IMG/VR virus record: IMGVR_UViG_3300024982_000004
Coordinates: 1-44,814 of that record
Source of the DNA: a virus
Length of the DNA stretch: 44,814 bases
Reading direction: 5' to 3' (one strand)
The stretch's first letter is position 1, and each line of letters begins with the position of its first letter. This document shows, in pieces, positions 5,464 to 12,373 of the stretch. Position numbers and translations under genes: made by a program. Under the pieces are notes generated by a model. The model made no database searches and was not told the origin of the DNA. It saw only the letters and a list, made by a program, of their open reading frames with translations.

Positions 5464-5724
5464 TTAATACGAGCAGCGAGAGGTGCAGAATTGATACTGA
5501 TAGCCTTTTTGTGTGCAATCGTTTACACAAGCGTAGTCAATTTGCTTTATTGGCTGTATTTGTTGTGATGGTTGATATATTTGCTGCTGGTCATTAAATG
5601 AGCACTTAGATGTGCAAAATTGATATTGATAACCTTTATTTGTGCAGTCATTTACGCATTGATAATCTGTTTGAGCATAAGAAAATATAGGCAATAACAA
5701 AATAACTAATAATAATTTTTTCAT
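5464..5724 (-). CDS. Secreted twin-CX3C repeat protein, co-transcribed with repressor
   Basis: 86 aa. A classical signal peptide (MKKLLLVILLLPIFSYAQ) is followed by two near-identical 24-residue repeats, each C-x3-C-x9-C-x3-C with the core KGYQYQFCTS, joined by a Gln-rich linker. This spacing fits a disulfide-pinned helical hairpin exported to the periplasm. Its ribosome site GAGGA lies in the last codons of the repressor gene 2 bp upstream, so it is made in lysogens. The phage B copy (39947-40207) is nearly identical. Role unknown; lysogenic conversion or superinfection exclusion is plausible. Confidence 0.85.
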   Translation of the reverse strand: MKKLLLVILLLPIFSYAQTDYQCVNDCTNKGYQYQFCTSKCSFNDQQQIYQPSQQIQPIKQIDYACVNDCTQKGYQYQFCTSRCSY

Positions 5725-5726
5725 AA

Positions 5727-6416
5727 TTAAAAATCCTCACTATTCCATACTTTAAGAACGCGCCCGAATACTTCAAAATCCATATCTTTTGTGATAGTCC
5801 AGCTTTCATATTCCTTGTTAGTGCTGATTGCTCTGATGCCTTCGCCTGGTATTCTTTGCAGCCTTTTAATAAATCCTTCGTTTCCTACACGAAAGAAGTA
5901 CACGCCATCATAATCAAGGCTTTTTATTCCAGTATCTACCAGTAAAGGGTCGCCTGAATTAAACATTCCACGCATTGAATCGCCAAAGCCAGTGACGATT
6001 GCTAGGTTTTCTTTCCCTGTGCTGGTTGGTATATTTTTGTTCATCCACTCTGTATTAACGGTGAATTTTGTTATCTGTCCTGGCTGGTCTCTTAACAATA
6101 GTCCGCTCCCCATAGCACCGCGCACATCAACGTATTGGTTAATCGTTATATCGTCTTGCTGCGCGTTCTTATTGTTGTTTTTGTAAATATCGCCTTTCCC
6201 TATCTCTAACCATATAGGGTTTACACCTAAATATTCAGCTATGAGCCTTGCTTGCACTGCATTGATTCCACCTCCGCTCATCCAATGAGTTACAGACGTA
6301 CGAGATACGCCAGCTATCGCTGCTATCTTCGCATTGGTAATAGTGATGTTTTCCGCTTTCTCTTTTTCAGAAATAGCGAACTTCAACCTACCACTTAAAA
6401 ATTTTAAATCAATCAT
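5727..6416 (-). CDS. CI-like repressor (HTH + S24 peptidase)
   Basis: 229 aa. N-terminal HTH (about 25-65: ITNAKIAAIAGVSRTSVTHWMSGG) and a C-terminal LexA-like S24 domain with the Ser in GFGDSMRGMF and the Lys in GFIKRLQR; GAMGSG near residue 100 is a candidate self-cleavage site. It maintains lysogeny by binding OL and OR and should be inactivated by the RecA/SOS response. ATG 6416 has no ribosome site and sits about 7 nt after a TAAGAT -10 box, so its mRNA is probably leaderless. The DNA-binding half differs from phage B; the peptidase half is conserved. Confidence 0.92.
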   Translation of the reverse strand: MIDLKFLSGRLKFAISEKEKAENITITNAKIAAIAGVSRTSVTHWMSGGGINAVQARLIAEYLGVNPIWLEIGKGDIYKNNNKNAQQDDITINQYVDVRGAMGSGLLLRDQPGQITKFTVNTEWMNKNIPTSTGKENLAIVTGFGDSMRGMFNSGDPLLVDTGIKSLDYDGVYFFRVGNEGFIKRLQRIPGEGIRAISTNKEYESWTITKDMDFEVFGRVLKVWNSEDF

Positions 6417-6422
6417 CAAGCA

Positions 6423-6480
6423 ATCTTAACAAATTATTTGTTAAGTCCACTTGACAATATGCGTTAAGATGACTTAACAT
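6423..6480 (+). promoter_or_regulatory. PR/PRM promoters and OR operators (phage A)
   Basis: PR: TTGACA (6451-6456) and TAACAT (6475-6480), 18-bp spacer. PRM on the other strand: TAAGAT -10 (6423-6428) with a weak -35 under the operator. Operators: TTAAGTCCACTTGA (6441-6454) and TTAAGATGACTTAA (6464-6477). A perfect 9-bp inverted repeat, CTTAACAAA/TTTGTTAAG (6425-6445), overlaps the PRM -10 and the first operator half-site, a likely extra repressor or Cro site. Confidence 0.8.
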
Positions 6481-6487
6481 ATCAAAC

Positions 6488-6667
6488 ATGGACACAAACA
6501 AAATTATTGAAAAACTAGGTGGCACTGCTGAAACGGCACGAATCTGTGATGTTTCTATGGCGGCTGTTTCGCAGTGGCGCACAAACGGTATTCCTAAAAC
6601 TCAACTTAAATTCTTGAAGCTGGAAAAGCCAAAGGTCTTTAAAGAGATTTTGAAAGAATCTAATTAA
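6488..6667 (+). CDS. cro: Cro-like repressor
   Basis: 59 aa. Small HTH protein: GGTAETARICDVSMAAVSQWRTNGIP is a Cro/YdaS-type turn and recognition helix, followed by a basic tail. It is divergent from the repressor gene across OR, the cro position. The ATG lies about 7 nt after the PR -10 box with no ribosome site, so translation should be leaderless. It should shut off PRM and tune early transcription. Confidence 0.85.
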   Translation: MDTNKIIEKLGGTAETARICDVSMAAVSQWRTNGIPKTQLKFLKLEKPKVFKEILKESN

Positions 6668-6675
6668 TAACCATA

Positions 6676-6705
6676 AACACAACATTATGCCGTTGTGTTT
6701 TTTTT
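6676..6705 (+). terminator. tR1-like terminator after cro
   Basis: Inverted repeat AACACAAC / GTTGTGTT with an 8-nt loop and a run of eight T. It lies between cro and the next right-operon gene, as tR1 does in lambda. The phage B version (41158-41184) keeps loop and stem. Confidence 0.8.
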
Positions 6706-6720
6706 GCAAGTTTTACAACT

Positions 6721-6740
6721 GGTTATTTAACAGGTTATTT
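6721..6740 (+). repeat. Tandem GGTTATTT sites upstream of the right-operon HTH gene
   Basis: GGTTATTT occurs at 6721-6728 and 6733-6740, a 12-bp period, in the leader of the HTH gene. Both copies and the spacing are kept in phage B (41201-41220). Possible binding site of a regulator, or an mRNA element; neither is shown. Confidence 0.45.
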
Positions 6741-6754
6741 GATTGGAGTTACTT

Positions 6755-7105
6755 ATGAATAAAGAACTACGACTTATTGGCTGTGTAGATAACGAGATTT
6801 GTTTCATACAGCAGAACGCAATAAACCAATGCAAAACATACAGGCAAGCAGTACGTCTGTCATGGGATTTACGCAGGAATAAAGGCATGACATTACGCAC
6901 ATTAGCAGAGATTACTGGTGTTTACCCATCACATATTTCTGACTATCTGGCAAAAGATGACAAGCATTCAAGGCGCAATCTTAAAGCTGATGAACTTCAT
7001 ACATGGTCATTGGCAGTAGGTAACTATGGGGTTCAACAATGGCTGGCTAAACAGGACAGTTTAACCATTCTTGAAGAATTACAGGCGCAAAGGAAAGCAG
7101 CATGA
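6755..7105 (+). CDS. HTH regulator in the cII position
   Basis: 116 aa from ATG 6755, with GGAG 7 nt upstream. HTH at about residues 43-68 (KGMTLRTLAEITGVYPSHISDYLAKD) and a C-terminal helical region ending EELQAQRKAA. It is the first gene behind tR1, the place of lambda cII/P22 c1, but has no clear sequence match to CII. It is strongly conserved in phage B (41235-41585). A transcription regulator; activation of lysogeny is inferred from position only. Confidence 0.75.
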   Translation: MNKELRLIGCVDNEICFIQQNAINQCKTYRQAVRLSWDLRRNKGMTLRTLAEITGVYPSHISDYLAKDDKHSRRNLKADELHTWSLAVGNYGVQQWLAKQDSLTILEELQAQRKAA

Positions 7106-7230
7106 AGCCATCAACTAAAGCAATGAAGATAGCAAAGCGCATTAACCAAGCTATCACATACAAAGAAAAAGCAAAATTGGTCCACCAGTGGCACAAAGCA
7201 GTATTGGAAATGCTGAATGGCTCTAAGTAA
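7102..7230 (+). CDS. Small basic 42-aa protein
   Basis: 42 aa, lysine-rich (MKPSTKAMKIAKRINQA), ending EMLNGSK. Its ATG overlaps the previous stop by 4 bp and its end overlaps the replication gene by 14 bp. The phage B version (41582-41704) keeps MKP-TKA at the start and EMLNG at the end. Possibly a nucleic-acid-binding accessory to replication; unknown. Confidence 0.7.
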   Translation: MKPSTKAMKIAKRINQAITYKEKAKLVHQWHKAVLEMLNGSK

Positions 7231-7978
7231 CGTTATCCCTATGCTTTTAGAGCAGCCAATAGCTAATTACGGTAATCCGCAAAAAGAAAACGGATATACA
7301 CCAATAGCCAATGAACTACTTGAACAAATCATCAGCTTTGATTTTACAAAAAGACAGCTTCAAGTGATTTTAACTATTGCTCGCATGACTTACGGTTACA
7401 GCAAAAAGTCTGACGCTTTATCAGGATGGCAAATATCTGAAATGACAAAACTTGACCGTTCAGATGTTTCAAAAACTATCACTGAATTATTAAAAATGAA
7501 TGTGATTATCAAGCATGAAGATGGTCGTCAAAGTCACGGTGTTTTAGTCAATGAAATATCAATAAATAAATTTTATAAAGAGTGGATAACCGTTGGTAAA
7601 ACACCAACTGTTGGTAAATCACCCACCGTTGGTAATTTACCCACTGTAACCGTTGGTAATTTACCCACAGAACCGTTGGTAAAACACCCCACACATAAAG
7701 CAATTAAAACAATAAAACAATATATATCCGAAACACCAAAAAAACGTACATCAAAAACAGTTTTACCTGATGACTTTTCTATCAGTGAAAGAGTGAAGTT
7801 ATGGGCTGAAAAAAATGGGCATAAAAACTTAGAAGCTCATTTAGAAAATTTCATTATTTCTTGTAACGCTAAAGGTTACACATATGCAGATTGGGATAGT
7901 GCATTTATGGGGGCTATCCGTAATAACTGGGCAAAGGTTGAAAAGAAAGATGAATCATTCAAAGGTAAGTTCCTATGA
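7217..7978 (+). CDS. Replication initiator, lambda O-like
   Basis: 253 aa. Residues about 22-120 match the phage replication protein O N-terminal winged helix (GYTPIANELLEQI, FTKRQLQVILTIARMTYGYSKKSD, SGWQISEMTKLDRSDVSKTI). The middle (about 125-157) is encoded by the origin iterons and reads as VGK/VGN-P-T repeats. The C-terminal domain (160-253) resembles other replisome loaders. It should bind the origin inside its own gene and recruit the helicase. Phage B has an unrelated initiator here. Confidence 0.85.
   Translation: MALSNVIPMLLEQPIANYGNPQKENGYTPIANELLEQIISFDFTKRQLQVILTIARMTYGYSKKSDALSGWQISEMTKLDRSDVSKTITELLKMNVIIKHEDGRQSHGVLVNEISINKFYKEWITVGKTPTVGKSPTVGNLPTVTVGNLPTEPLVKHPTHKAIKTIKQYISETPKKRTSKTVLPDDFSISERVKLWAEKNGHKNLEAHLENFIISCNAKGYTYADWDSAFMGAIRNNWAKVEKKDESFKGKFL
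7592..7730 (+). repeat. Putative replication origin: iterons and AT-rich tract
   Basis: GTTGGTAA begins at 7592, 7610, 7628, 7652 and 7675, spacing 18-24 bp; most units continue into a mirror-like ACCCAC, giving GGTAAATCACC/GGTAATTTACC palindromes. An A-rich tract follows at 7690-7730. Iterons inside the initiator gene followed by an unwinding region is the lambda ori arrangement. Confidence 0.75.
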
Positions 7979-8388
7979 GCATTGAAAAATTACTAGGCAA
8001 TTTGCACAAAGTTAAATCAACAAGCCGTGGTCGCTGGATGTGCCAGTGCCCAGCACATGATGACCGTTCACCATCAATGCACATCAAGCTAGAAGATGAC
8101 GGAAAGATATTGATTAACTGTAAAGCTGGTTGTGGTGTAGAGGATATTTTATCTGCCATAGGTATGGAGTTTGCAGACCTGATGCCAGAAGCACCTACAC
8201 ATCATAGGCAAAAACCACGTAAGCAGATTTTATATGCAACGGAAGCATTAGACCTTATCCGCTTTGAAGCACAAATAATTCTAGCTACTGGTTACGCATT
8301 GCGAAATGGAACATTGACAAACAACGAATTATCAAGAGCTGAAAAATCAATGCAAATAATTAACAAATGCCTGGAATTAACAAAATGA
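7975..8388 (+). CDS. CHC2 zinc-finger primase-like protein
   Basis: 137 aa. The N-terminal zinc ribbon of bacterial primases is clear: C-x-C-P-A-H-D-D-R-S-P-S, then INCKAGCG. No TOPRIM or polymerase domain follows; after residue 80 there is only a helical region. It overlaps the initiator stop by 4 bp and the next ATPase start by 4 bp. Likely helps template recognition or primase recruitment at the phage fork. Confidence 0.8.
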   Translation: MSIEKLLGNLHKVKSTSRGRWMCQCPAHDDRSPSMHIKLEDDGKILINCKAGCGVEDILSAIGMEFADLMPEAPTHHRQKPRKQILYATEALDLIRFEAQIILATGYALRNGTLTNNELSRAEKSMQIINKCLELTK

Positions 8389-9272
8389 ATAGATTAGAAG
8401 CCATTGCAGAAAAACTAAGCCAAGCAAAACTTCCTGATGTTGATTTTGAGGCGTATCTCAAAGCCAATGAAACAGACAGCCAAAAGGTTAAGCGCGTGGT
8501 TGATTACTACGATGAGATAGAAAACTTCATTGAACATGGCGATGAGATGCAAGGAAGCACTATGCCATTTTCAAAGATGAAAAACCTGTTTGGCTTTCGT
8601 GGTGGTGAAGTCACTTTATGGACAGGATTTAACGGGCATAAAAAATCTATGCTGCTTGGCTTTGTTGCAGTCAATTTTATGAAGCAGCATGAAAAAGTAT
8701 GCACAGCAAGTTTTGAGATGAAGCCTATATCAACGATTAAGCGCATGACTAGGCAATACACGCATTCTCAAAACCCAAGCTATGAAGAATATGCAGACTT
8801 CATGAATTTTGCCGGCAACAATTTTTATATATTTGACCACTTAGGCGGCATTAGTCCAGATCGTATTTATGGCGTGATTATGTATTGCGCTAAAGAATTA
8901 GGAGTTAAGCATTTCATCATTGACAGCTTAATGAGGGTTATCTCTGGCGAGGACAAATACAACGAGCAGAAAGACTTTGTTGTAAAGCTATGTGAAGTGG
9001 CAATAGCAACAAATACACACATACATCTTGTACACCATGTGCGCGATGGTGACGAATCAAAGCCATCAACACGATACATGGCTAAAGGTTCTAAATCAAT
9101 TTCAGACAACGTACATAACTCGTTAATCGTATGGAGTAACAAAAACAACCTAGACGATATGCCTGATGTGATTTTGAAATGCGACAAGCAGCGCGAAGGT
9201 GAGTGGGAAGGAATGATTGCGCTTGATTTTGACAGTGAATCATTGTGCTTTAGCGAAGCATTCAAAGGCTAG
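8385..9272 (+). CDS. DnaB/Twinkle-like RecA-fold ATPase (helicase)
   Basis: 295 aa from ATG 8385, overlapping the previous stop (ATGA). RecA-like core: P-loop region TLWTGFNGHKKSML (about residues 80-93), Walker B FIIDSLMRV, and HIHLVHHVRD followed by GSKSISDNVHNSL typical of SF4 helicases. The usual Gly before the catalytic Lys of the P-loop is replaced (GHKKS instead of GxGKS). Much shorter than host DnaB because the N-terminal domain is missing. Presumed replicative helicase of phage A. Confidence 0.8.
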   Translation: MNRLEAIAEKLSQAKLPDVDFEAYLKANETDSQKVKRVVDYYDEIENFIEHGDEMQGSTMPFSKMKNLFGFRGGEVTLWTGFNGHKKSMLLGFVAVNFMKQHEKVCTASFEMKPISTIKRMTRQYTHSQNPSYEEYADFMNFAGNNFYIFDHLGGISPDRIYGVIMYCAKELGVKHFIIDSLMRVISGEDKYNEQKDFVVKLCEVAIATNTHIHLVHHVRDGDESKPSTRYMAKGSKSISDNVHNSLIVWSNKNNLDDMPDVILKCDKQREGEWEGMIALDFDSESLCFSEAFKG

Positions 9273-9322
9273 TAAATGTGGAAATTAATAGATAAATATC
9301 ATTTGCTTAATGGGAGTATTCA

Positions 9323-9691
9323 ATGACCTTCGAGCATACGCTAAATAAGGCGGTAAACAACAATTATGAGTTCATGCTGAAACGCTTTGCACAACTAGAC
9401 CCAAATACTCGATGGCAGGTAACTGTAAGGCCGTACAAGTCAAAGCGCAGCATAGACCAGAACAGCCGCTTATGGGATTTATACACAGCGATTGGCAAGT
9501 ATATTGGCGAAGATGCAGAAAGAGTGCATGAGTTGATGGGATGGAGGTTTTTGCGAGAACAGTCATCTGTAAATGGCGAAACGATATGGAAGATTAAAAG
9601 CACGACTAAGCTCAATACAGGAGAGATGGTGGAGTACCAAGATGCAATAGAACGATGGGCAAGTGAGATTGGGTTTATATATGAGCGGTAA
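9323..9691 (+). CDS. ninB: NinB-like recombination mediator
   Basis: 122 aa, NinB/Orf family: WQVTVRPYKSKRSIDQNSRLWDLY and the C-terminal KLNTGEMVEYQDAIERWASE are characteristic. NinB helps load annealing or recombinase proteins on SSB-coated DNA. An ATGACC start lies behind GGGAG. Near-identical to phage B 44074-44445. Confidence 0.9.
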   Translation: MTFEHTLNKAVNNNYEFMLKRFAQLDPNTRWQVTVRPYKSKRSIDQNSRLWDLYTAIGKYIGEDAERVHELMGWRFLREQSSVNGETIWKIKSTTKLNTGEMVEYQDAIERWASEIGFIYER

Positions 9692-10328
9692 ACGTTGGAC
9701 AAAAGAACAAGACGACATGATACGAGTTTTCTATCCTGATAACACGATGGCAACCATGAAAGCATTATTAGGCCGTACTGAATCATCAATCTATGGCAGG
9801 GCTGATTTATTGAATATCAGTAAAAGCGAAGCATATCTAGCTAGCCCTGCTGCTTGCAGACTAAGACGAGAAGCAACACCAGCTGGTATCGCTAATCGTT
9901 TCAAGAAAGGCATTCAAGTTTGGAATAAGGGCATGAAAGGCTTGAGCTTTAAAGGTAGCAAACCTACGCAATTCAAGAAAGGTAGTAAGCCGCCAAACTG
10001 GAAGCCAGTAGGCCATATCAGATTAACCGTTGATGGCTACTACGAAATAAAAATTGCAGAAGGTATGCAGAAATTCAAGCTACTGCATCGGGTGATATGG
10101 GAACGCTGCAATGGGCCAATACCAAAAGGAATGATTTGCACATTCATTGATGGCAATACAAAAAATTTAGAAGTAACAAACCTTACGCTTTTAACAAGAA
10201 TGCAGAACATGAATCGCAACAGTTTGCACAGTTATCCAAAAGAAATAGCAGAGCTTATCCAATTGCGCGGTGCGTTAAACAGACAACTCAACAAAAGGGG
10301 AATAAACCATGAACAGCCAAAAGCTTAG
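9681..10328 (+). CDS. HNH endonuclease
   Basis: 215 aa from ATG 9681, overlapping NinB by 11 bp. N-terminal SANT/HTH-like block (KRWTKEQDDMIRVFYPDN, then LGRTESSIYGRA), a basic K-G-rich middle, and an HNH core (HRVIWERCNGPIPKGM, FIDGNTKNLEVTNLTLLT). This layout is that of free-standing phage HNH nucleases, sometimes homing enzymes. It is absent from the phage B stretch between ninB and ybcO, so it looks like a mobile insertion. Confidence 0.85.
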   Translation: MSGKRWTKEQDDMIRVFYPDNTMATMKALLGRTESSIYGRADLLNISKSEAYLASPAACRLRREATPAGIANRFKKGIQVWNKGMKGLSFKGSKPTQFKKGSKPPNWKPVGHIRLTVDGYYEIKIAEGMQKFKLLHRVIWERCNGPIPKGMICTFIDGNTKNLEVTNLTLLTRMQNMNRNSLHSYPKEIAELIQLRGALNRQLNKRGINHEQPKA

Positions 10329-10569
10329 AGAGCATTTATCAGCAGCATTGAAAGGCTTACAGGATGGAACGTTAGACATTGAAAAAGCAAAAGCCATTGG
10401 TGATATTTCACAGGTAGTCATCAACCTTGCCAAAGTGGAAGTTGATTTTGTACGTGCTAACGGTGGTGGGCAATCTGCGTTTTTCGTAGATTCAAAACAG
10501 ATCAGTAAAACACCAACAGGAACAATTACGAGAGATGGAAACACAACCATTCATAGGTTAGTTGGCTAG
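10309..10569 (+). CDS. Hypothetical 86-aa phage protein
   Basis: Overlaps the HNH stop by 20 bp and ends 2 bp before the ybcO-like gene. Residues 1-55 are helical (KLREHLSAALKGLQDGTLDIEKAKAIGDISQVVINLAKVE), a pattern seen in many short early phage proteins, followed by a Gly/Thr-rich tail. No domain recognised. Missing in phage B. Confidence 0.7.
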   Translation: MNSQKLREHLSAALKGLQDGTLDIEKAKAIGDISQVVINLAKVEVDFVRANGGGQSAFFVDSKQISKTPTGTITRDGNTTIHRLVG

Positions 10570-10571
10570 TC

Positions 10572-10859
10572 ATGAGCAAGATACGAGAAAGCGCAAGAGG
10601 TGAGCATTGCACGGTACGCCTTCCATGCTGCAACAGTAACACTGAAACAACCGTTCTGGCACATATCAACGGTATCAGATTTAAGCATGGGACAGGAAAG
10701 AAAGTAAACGACCTGCTAGGGGCTTATTGCTGCTCATCTTGCCATGACGTACTGGATGGCAGAGTAAAACATAACTTTGAGCGCGATTACTTAAAGCTGG
10801 CGCATTACGAAGGGGTGATGGAAACAATCATGAAACTAAGCGAAAAGGGGATTATATGA
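10572..10859 (+). CDS. YbcO-like DUF1364 nuclease
   Basis: 95 aa. DUF1364 signature: ESARGEHCTVRLPCCN at the N-terminus, a His in LAHINGI, and CCSSCHDVLDGR with paired Cys/His, as in the DLP12 protein YbcO, a small HNH-like nuclease. Probably acts in phage recombination or DNA processing beside ninB. Phage B has the same gene at 44442-44735. Confidence 0.88.
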   Translation: MSKIRESARGEHCTVRLPCCNSNTETTVLAHINGIRFKHGTGKKVNDLLGAYCCSSCHDVLDGRVKHNFERDYLKLAHYEGVMETIMKLSEKGII

Positions 10860-11383
10860 CTGACAGCCGTATTGTTAAATTTAAAACAATTGCAGCGTTA
10901 TGCACGACAGGTACGGAAGCATGGGAGATTGAAGAAGCCATAAAAGCATCAGGATATACAGCCAGGACATACGCGGATGTGATGGTTGCAGGCGGTATTC
11001 TTAGCGTGGAAAAAGTAAGAACTACAAGGCGCGGTTGCCCATGGAAACAGATATGGATTTCGGTAAAAACAGAACTTACCAATGAAGATATTGAAAGACT
11101 TATCGGGATGATTACAAAATCCAATAGGACACAGAAAGAAAGATTCAACATCAAGTTAGATGCAGAGAAAAAAGCTAGCGGCGTGTATTACAGCGAACAG
11201 GAGCAAGAAGCTATCAAGGCAGATGAAGCTAAAGGCATCTACAGACTAAGTACGCAACCAAGTAACGAGTTCATCGCAAAGATGAAAGCAACACAGTACA
11301 TGACAAACCAAGAGCGCAAATCAGCTAGAGCGCATGTAAGCGGTGCTAGTTTAAGCGTTGAGTATCACAGGGTAGGTCTATGA
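10856..11383 (+). CDS. Hypothetical 175-aa winged-helix-like protein
   Basis: The N-terminal 60 residues (IAALCTTGTEAWEIEEAIKASGYTARTYADVMVAGGIL) look like a winged-helix, and the C-terminal half is basic and helical. Phage B begins a related gene at 44728. It overlaps ybcO by 4 bp. DNA binding inferred, function unknown. Confidence 0.7.
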   Translation: MTDSRIVKFKTIAALCTTGTEAWEIEEAIKASGYTARTYADVMVAGGILSVEKVRTTRRGCPWKQIWISVKTELTNEDIERLIGMITKSNRTQKERFNIKLDAEKKASGVYYSEQEQEAIKADEAKGIYRLSTQPSNEFIAKMKATQYMTNQERKSARAHVSGASLSVEYHRVGL

Positions 11384-11679
11384 GGGTTCGTGCAAGAAAA
11401 GACAGTAATCATGTTGAGATTGTAAAAGCCTTTCGTGATTTAGGGGCAACTGTACTGGACACTGCACAGCTAGGGAAAGGCGCGCCAGACATTATTATTG
11501 CTATGGATAGGCAAACAGTCAGTGTTGAGATTAAAGACGGTTCTAAGCCACCTAGCGCACGTTTATTGACCACTGACGAAGCAAAGTTCCATGATGAATG
11601 GAAGGGATGGATAGAGATTGTTTACACAGTGGATGATGTTGTCAGGATTGTGAACGAGATACGCGATGCTCAAAGCTAA
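11380..11679 (+). CDS. VRR-NUC domain nuclease
   Basis: 99 aa covering a minimal VRR-NUC fold: LGATVLDTAQLGKGAPDIIIAMDRQTVSVEIKDG holds the catalytic D (GAPD) and E-x-K (VEIKDG). Stand-alone VRR-NUC proteins are structure-selective nucleases in phage right arms, a possible Holliday-junction resolvase substitute. Overlaps the previous gene by 4 bp. Confidence 0.88.
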   Translation: MRVRARKDSNHVEIVKAFRDLGATVLDTAQLGKGAPDIIIAMDRQTVSVEIKDGSKPPSARLLTTDEAKFHDEWKGWIEIVYTVDDVVRIVNEIRDAQS

Positions 11680-11863
11680 AAGCGCAGAAACAAAATACCA
11701 CATACCTAGCAGCGATAACGAGCTATTCAGAATGAAGCTAAAAGCATGGCAAGATGACAGACACTTCTCACTAAGCAAAGAGCAGCAGGCAAAGCTAGGC
11801 AAAGATGATTTTGAAATGATACAGAGGCTAGGCAATTCAATTTATGGAAAGGGCTGTAAATGA
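11666..11863 (+). CDS. Hypothetical 65-aa protein
   Basis: Basic helical protein (FRMKLKAWQDDRHFSLSKEQQAKLG) that overlaps the VRR-NUC gene by 14 bp and the Q-like gene by 4 bp. No domain recognised. Position and overlap support coding; role unknown. Confidence 0.65.
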   Translation: MLKAKSAETKYHIPSSDNELFRMKLKAWQDDRHFSLSKEQQAKLGKDDFEMIQRLGNSIYGKGCK

Positions 11864-12192
11864 CACTTGAACGCTTGATAGATTTTCACCTACCTAACTG
11901 GGCCGATTGGATGAAGCAACCAGCATCTAAGCTTGGCTATCCATCAAAGAGCCTGTGCATGTCATCAGGTGGAGGTAGTAGCGATGATGAGTTTGACCAC
12001 ATGTGCAGCGAAGTAGATATTAAATGCGCACAGTCTATTGATTCCATCATAGATAGCCTTTCAATGCCACAGAAAACAGCTATAAACCATGTTTGGCTGA
12101 AAGTTAAGCATCACTATCCAACTAATGATTTGGACATTGTAGAGGCTTACGACAACGTTATCAGGTTAGCGTTGAAAAGGGGCGTGATATGA
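11860..12192 (+). CDS. Q-like late antiterminator
   Basis: 110 aa. NWADWMKQP followed by LGYPSKS, an acidic Gly/Ser patch, then a helical C-terminal domain (AQSIDSIIDSLSMPQKTAINHVWL) is the pattern of phage antitermination Q-type proteins. It is the last gene of the right operon, directly before the late promoter and two terminators, exactly where Q belongs. It should let polymerase read through into the head genes. Confidence 0.75.
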   Translation: MTLERLIDFHLPNWADWMKQPASKLGYPSKSLCMSSGGGSSDDEFDHMCSEVDIKCAQSIDSIIDSLSMPQKTAINHVWLKVKHHYPTNDLDIVEAYDNVIRLALKRGVI

Positions 12193-12219
12193 TTAACACA
12201 ACATATATGAAAATAGTTG

Positions 12220-12248
12220 TTGACACGTACAATATGTAGTAGTAGAAT
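12220..12248 (+). promoter_or_regulatory. Late promoter (PR'-like)
   Basis: Perfect -35 TTGACA (12220-12225), 17-bp spacer, -10 TAGAAT (12243-12248). The interrupted palindrome CACGAACCGTG follows in the early transcribed region and could be an antiterminator or pause site. Two terminators lie 50-100 bp downstream, as in lambdoid late control. Confidence 0.85.
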
Positions 12249-12294
12249 TTTTCTTGTCACGAACCGTGTCCGAAAGAAACGTAATGTGATACAT

Positions 12295-12317
12295 AACCCG
12301 CCAAGTGCGGGTTTTTT
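12295..12317 (+). terminator. Late leader terminator 1
   Basis: Stem AACCCGC / GCGGGTT with a 5-nt loop and a T run. Expected to stop late transcription unless the Q-like protein acts. Confidence 0.9.
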
Positions 12318-12324
12318 GTTTTCT

Positions 12325-12347
12325 AAGCCGCCATTGAGTGGCTTTTT
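12325..12347 (+). terminator. Late leader terminator 2
   Basis: Stem AGCCGC / GTGGCT with a T run, only 8 bp after the first. Tandem terminators imply tight dependence on antitermination. Confidence 0.8.
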
Positions 12348-12373
12348 TCATTTGGAGCATCCAATTGGAAGAT

